This document shows, piece by piece, positions 5,461 through 6,752 of a stretch of 6,752 nt of DNA. The notes beneath the pieces were generated by a model. The model did no database searches. It was not told the DNA's origin and saw nothing but the letters and a program-made list of their open reading frames with translations. How positions within the stretch are numbered: the stretch's first letter is position 1; each line of letters starts with the position of its first letter. A program made the translations under genes and the position numbers. The DNA is from Candidatus Kuenenia stuttgartensis (lineage in GTDB: Bacteria > Planctomycetota > Planctomycetia > Isosphaerales > Isosphaeraceae): NCBI GenBank assembly GCA_945872325.1, contig CAMBZY010000180.1:1-6752 (forward strand), written 5' to 3'.

Positions 5461-5578
5461 CCATGCACCTGTCGTTAGAACCTGGACCAAGAATCTCCAA
5501 ACTTCACAGATCACTTTTCGGCATAACTGTACCAAAAACTACAAAGTTGAACAGTCGATCTGAATTGGAGAGCGATTG

Positions 5579-5606
5579 TTGACGCACATAGAAGACTTCA
5601 GAAAAT
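5579..5606 (+). promoter_or_regulatory. Candidate promoter of comB
   Basis: TTGACG (5579-5584) matches the -35 consensus at 5 of 6 positions; GAAAAT (5601-5606), 16 bases on, matches the -10 at 4 of 6. It sits in the gap between the divergent acyltransferase and comB genes and would give a leader of roughly 30 bases. A 4-bp hairpin before the ribosome-binding site (5608-5620) is too weak to call. Confidence 0.35.
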
Positions 5607-5624
5607 CCGCCGATCAGGCGTTTT

Positions 5625-5630
5625 AAGGTG
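5625..5630 (+). promoter_or_regulatory. Ribosome-binding site setting the comB start
   Basis: AAGGTG ends ten bases before the ATG at 5641 but only one base before the upstream in-frame TTG at 5632. The spacing therefore rules for the ATG. Confidence 0.65.
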
Positions 5631-5640
5631 TTTGATTCGG

Positions 5641-6393
5641 ATGATATACACGCATTTCTTGCCACCAGTGGCAGGCACATTTGGATCCCATGAGATTGCA
5701 GTGGTTGCGGATATCCTCCGCGCTACATCGGTGATGTCGGTGGCGCTTCATTCAGGTGTTTCGGAAATTTTTCCGTGTCTGGAAGTGGAAGAAGCGAAGT
5801 CTCTGGCGGCAACGATTCCGAGTGCCCTGCTCTGTGGAGAGCGTCAGGGGATCATGCCGGAAGGGTTCGACTTTGGGAATTCGCCAGGCGATTACACCGT
5901 GGAGCGTTGCCTTGGAAGGCCGATGGTGATGACCACGACCAACGGGACTCGTGCATTGATGGCATGTTCTTCGGCAAAAACCGTTTACACGCTTTCGTTC
6001 GGAAATATTGGCAAAGTTTTTGATGCGTTGAAATCGTTGGATCAGCCGATCCATCTGGTGGGATCAGGGACGGATGGGCAGATCAGTTGGGAGGATTCGC
6101 TCGCTTGTGGGATGTTGGCGCATGCCTTGATTCAGGCAGGTCACGAGCCGGGGAACGATGCGACTCGAATTGCTATCTCGCTTTATCAGAATGAGTTAGG
6201 GTGGCTTAATGTTCGGTCTGTGGGTTATCAGCCGCAGTTGGTCGGAGTTCTCAAGCGAGGTCGGGGTGGTCAGCGTGTTTGTGAAATTGGATTGGAAAAG
6301 GACATAGTTGAGGTCGCTCGTCTCAACGACTTTGATATACTAACTGAGGTCATTCCCAATCCATGGCGTGTCGTTCAGTCCAATATGGTCTGA
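5641..6393 (+). CDS. comB: 2-phosphosulfolactate phosphatase family protein (ComB-like)
   Basis: A 250-residue cytoplasmic protein of the ComB family. In methanogens ComB hydrolyses 2-phosphosulfolactate to sulfolactate and phosphate, a step in coenzyme M synthesis and Mg-dependent; many bacteria that do not make coenzyme M also carry a homologue of uncertain role. Family motifs are in order: VVADILRAT (21-29), CGER (65-68), GFDFGNSP (75-82), TTTNGTRAL (98-106), GSGTDG (141-146) followed by the acidic pair ED (150-152 area), and a closing 'DIVEVARLNDFDILTEV' segment. The length is normal for the family, and no motif appears broken. The start is the ATG favoured by AAGGTG rather than the TTG three codons upstream. 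None of the other phosphosulfolactate-pathway genes is in the window; the divergent neighbour is an E2-type acyltransferase. Family assignment is strong; the actual substrate in this organism is not shown by the sequence. Confidence 0.9.
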   Translation: MIYTHFLPPVAGTFGSHEIAVVADILRATSVMSVALHSGVSEIFPCLEVEEAKSLAATIPSALLCGERQGIMPEGFDFGNSPGDYTVERCLGRPMVMTTTNGTRALMACSSAKTVYTLSFGNIGKVFDALKSLDQPIHLVGSGTDGQISWEDSLACGMLAHALIQAGHEPGNDATRIAISLYQNELGWLNVRSVGYQPQLVGVLKRGRGGQRVCEIGLEKDIVEVARLNDFDILTEVIPNPWRVVQSNMV

Positions 6394-6492
6394 ATTGCGG
6401 CAGGCATTTATGATAAGCTGACAGGGAGTTGCGACCGGTTCGCAAAGATCAGCTTTCAGACCCATAGGCTTTTGAAGAGGATACCATCGGTT

Positions 6493-6752
6493 ATGAGTTC
6501 GCTTGATATGGAAAAGTTGGTGTCGCTGTGCAAGCGCCGAGGATTCATCTTTCCGTCGAGCGAAATCTATGGCGGTATCGGCGGATTTTGGGATTACGGC
6601 CCGCTCGGCGTCGAACTCAAACGCAACATCAAAGACGCCTGGTGGCACGACATGATTCGCACCCGCGATGACATGGTCGGCCTGGATTGCTCGATTATTA
6701 TGAACCCGCGTGTGTGGGAAGCCTCCGGCCACGTCGGCGGATTCTCCGATCC
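6493..6752 (+). CDS. glyS: Glycyl-tRNA synthetase, homodimeric class II type (5' part; continues past window)
   Basis: The frame from the ATG at 6493 reads 86 codons to the window end without a stop. Class II glycyl-tRNA synthetase charges tRNA-Gly with glycine. The sequence shows the characteristic N-terminus of the single-chain alpha2 enzyme: KRRGFIFPSSEIYGG, then GFWDYGPLGVELKRNIK (motif 1 region), and NPRVWEASGHVGGFSD near the end. It is therefore the eukaryote/archaea/Thermus-like form rather than the two-subunit GlyQ/GlyS form of E. coli; note that symbols differ between annotation systems (glyS or glyQS). GAAGAGG (6474-6480) is 12 bases before the ATG, slightly far but better placed than for the next ATG (codon 6). 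From Tyr26 on, about 44 of 61 codons end in G or C, visibly more than in comB, as expected for a highly expressed gene. The 99-base gap after comB makes a separate promoter possible, though I found no good one. Confidence 0.95.
   Translation, partial: MSSLDMEKLVSLCKRRGFIFPSSEIYGGIGGFWDYGPLGVELKRNIKDAWWHDMIRTRDDMVGLDCSIIMNPRVWEASGHVGGFSD

Noticed and set aside
5608..5624. Terminator or attenuator before comB (cgcc-gatca-ggcg-tttt)
   Set aside because: A 4-bp stem with four Ts is too weak to stop transcription.
6340..6732. A minus-strand gene across the comB end and glycyl-tRNA synthetase start
   Set aside because: It is antisense to the strongly conserved synthetase N-terminus and the comB C-terminus.
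782..6752. A single translation-related operon or defence island
   Set aside because: The ABC-F gene, tRNA-Ser and glycyl-tRNA synthetase are in separate units on different strands, and no defence, toxin or phage gene is present.

Overview
The window looks like chromosomal DNA from a planctomycete. This is inferred from gene content, not from a search. The pointers are a YheS-like ABC-F ATPase, a small secreted Ala/Lys-rich protein with paired LTxxQ-like segments, a partial protein with an N-terminal 'NAVRHGL' motif, a ComB-type phosphatase, a stand-alone E2-type acyltransferase domain, and GC-rich hairpin repeats between genes. Genes are separated by sizeable gaps and face both ways; no multi-gene operon is evident.

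Layout. Positions 1-184 (minus) hold the 5' end of a gene that leaves the window, preceded by an inverted repeat around a possible -10 box. Positions 185-781 have no gene but hold the most unusual structure here: a roughly 270-bp element (397-666) of six short hairpins arranged symmetrically about position 531.5. Its outer arms differ mainly at places that keep the hairpins intact. Positions 782-2491 (minus) encode the ABC-F ATPase. Positions 2761-2939 (minus) are a complete tRNA-Ser(GGA) unit with candidate promoter, tRNA and intrinsic terminator. Positions 2988-3395 (minus) encode the small exported protein. It diverges from a four-helix membrane protein at 3693-4484 (plus). That gene converges on an E2-type acyltransferase at 4555-5460 (minus), and a strong hairpin terminator lies between them. 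The acyltransferase diverges from comB (5641-6393, plus). The window ends inside the glycyl-tRNA synthetase gene (from 6493, plus).

How the genes fit together. There is a translation theme: an ABC-F factor probably acting at the ribosome, a serine tRNA and a glycyl-tRNA synthetase. These are separate transcription units, so this may be coincidence. No pathway clearly joins ComB, the acyltransferase and the membrane protein. Four starts were moved inward from the longest open frame (ABC-F, membrane protein, acyltransferase, ComB) because the upstream codon was TTG or GTG, or because a better ribosome-binding site or conserved N-terminus fits the internal ATG. I see no convincing new multi-gene system; the symmetric hairpin element is the best candidate for something undescribed.
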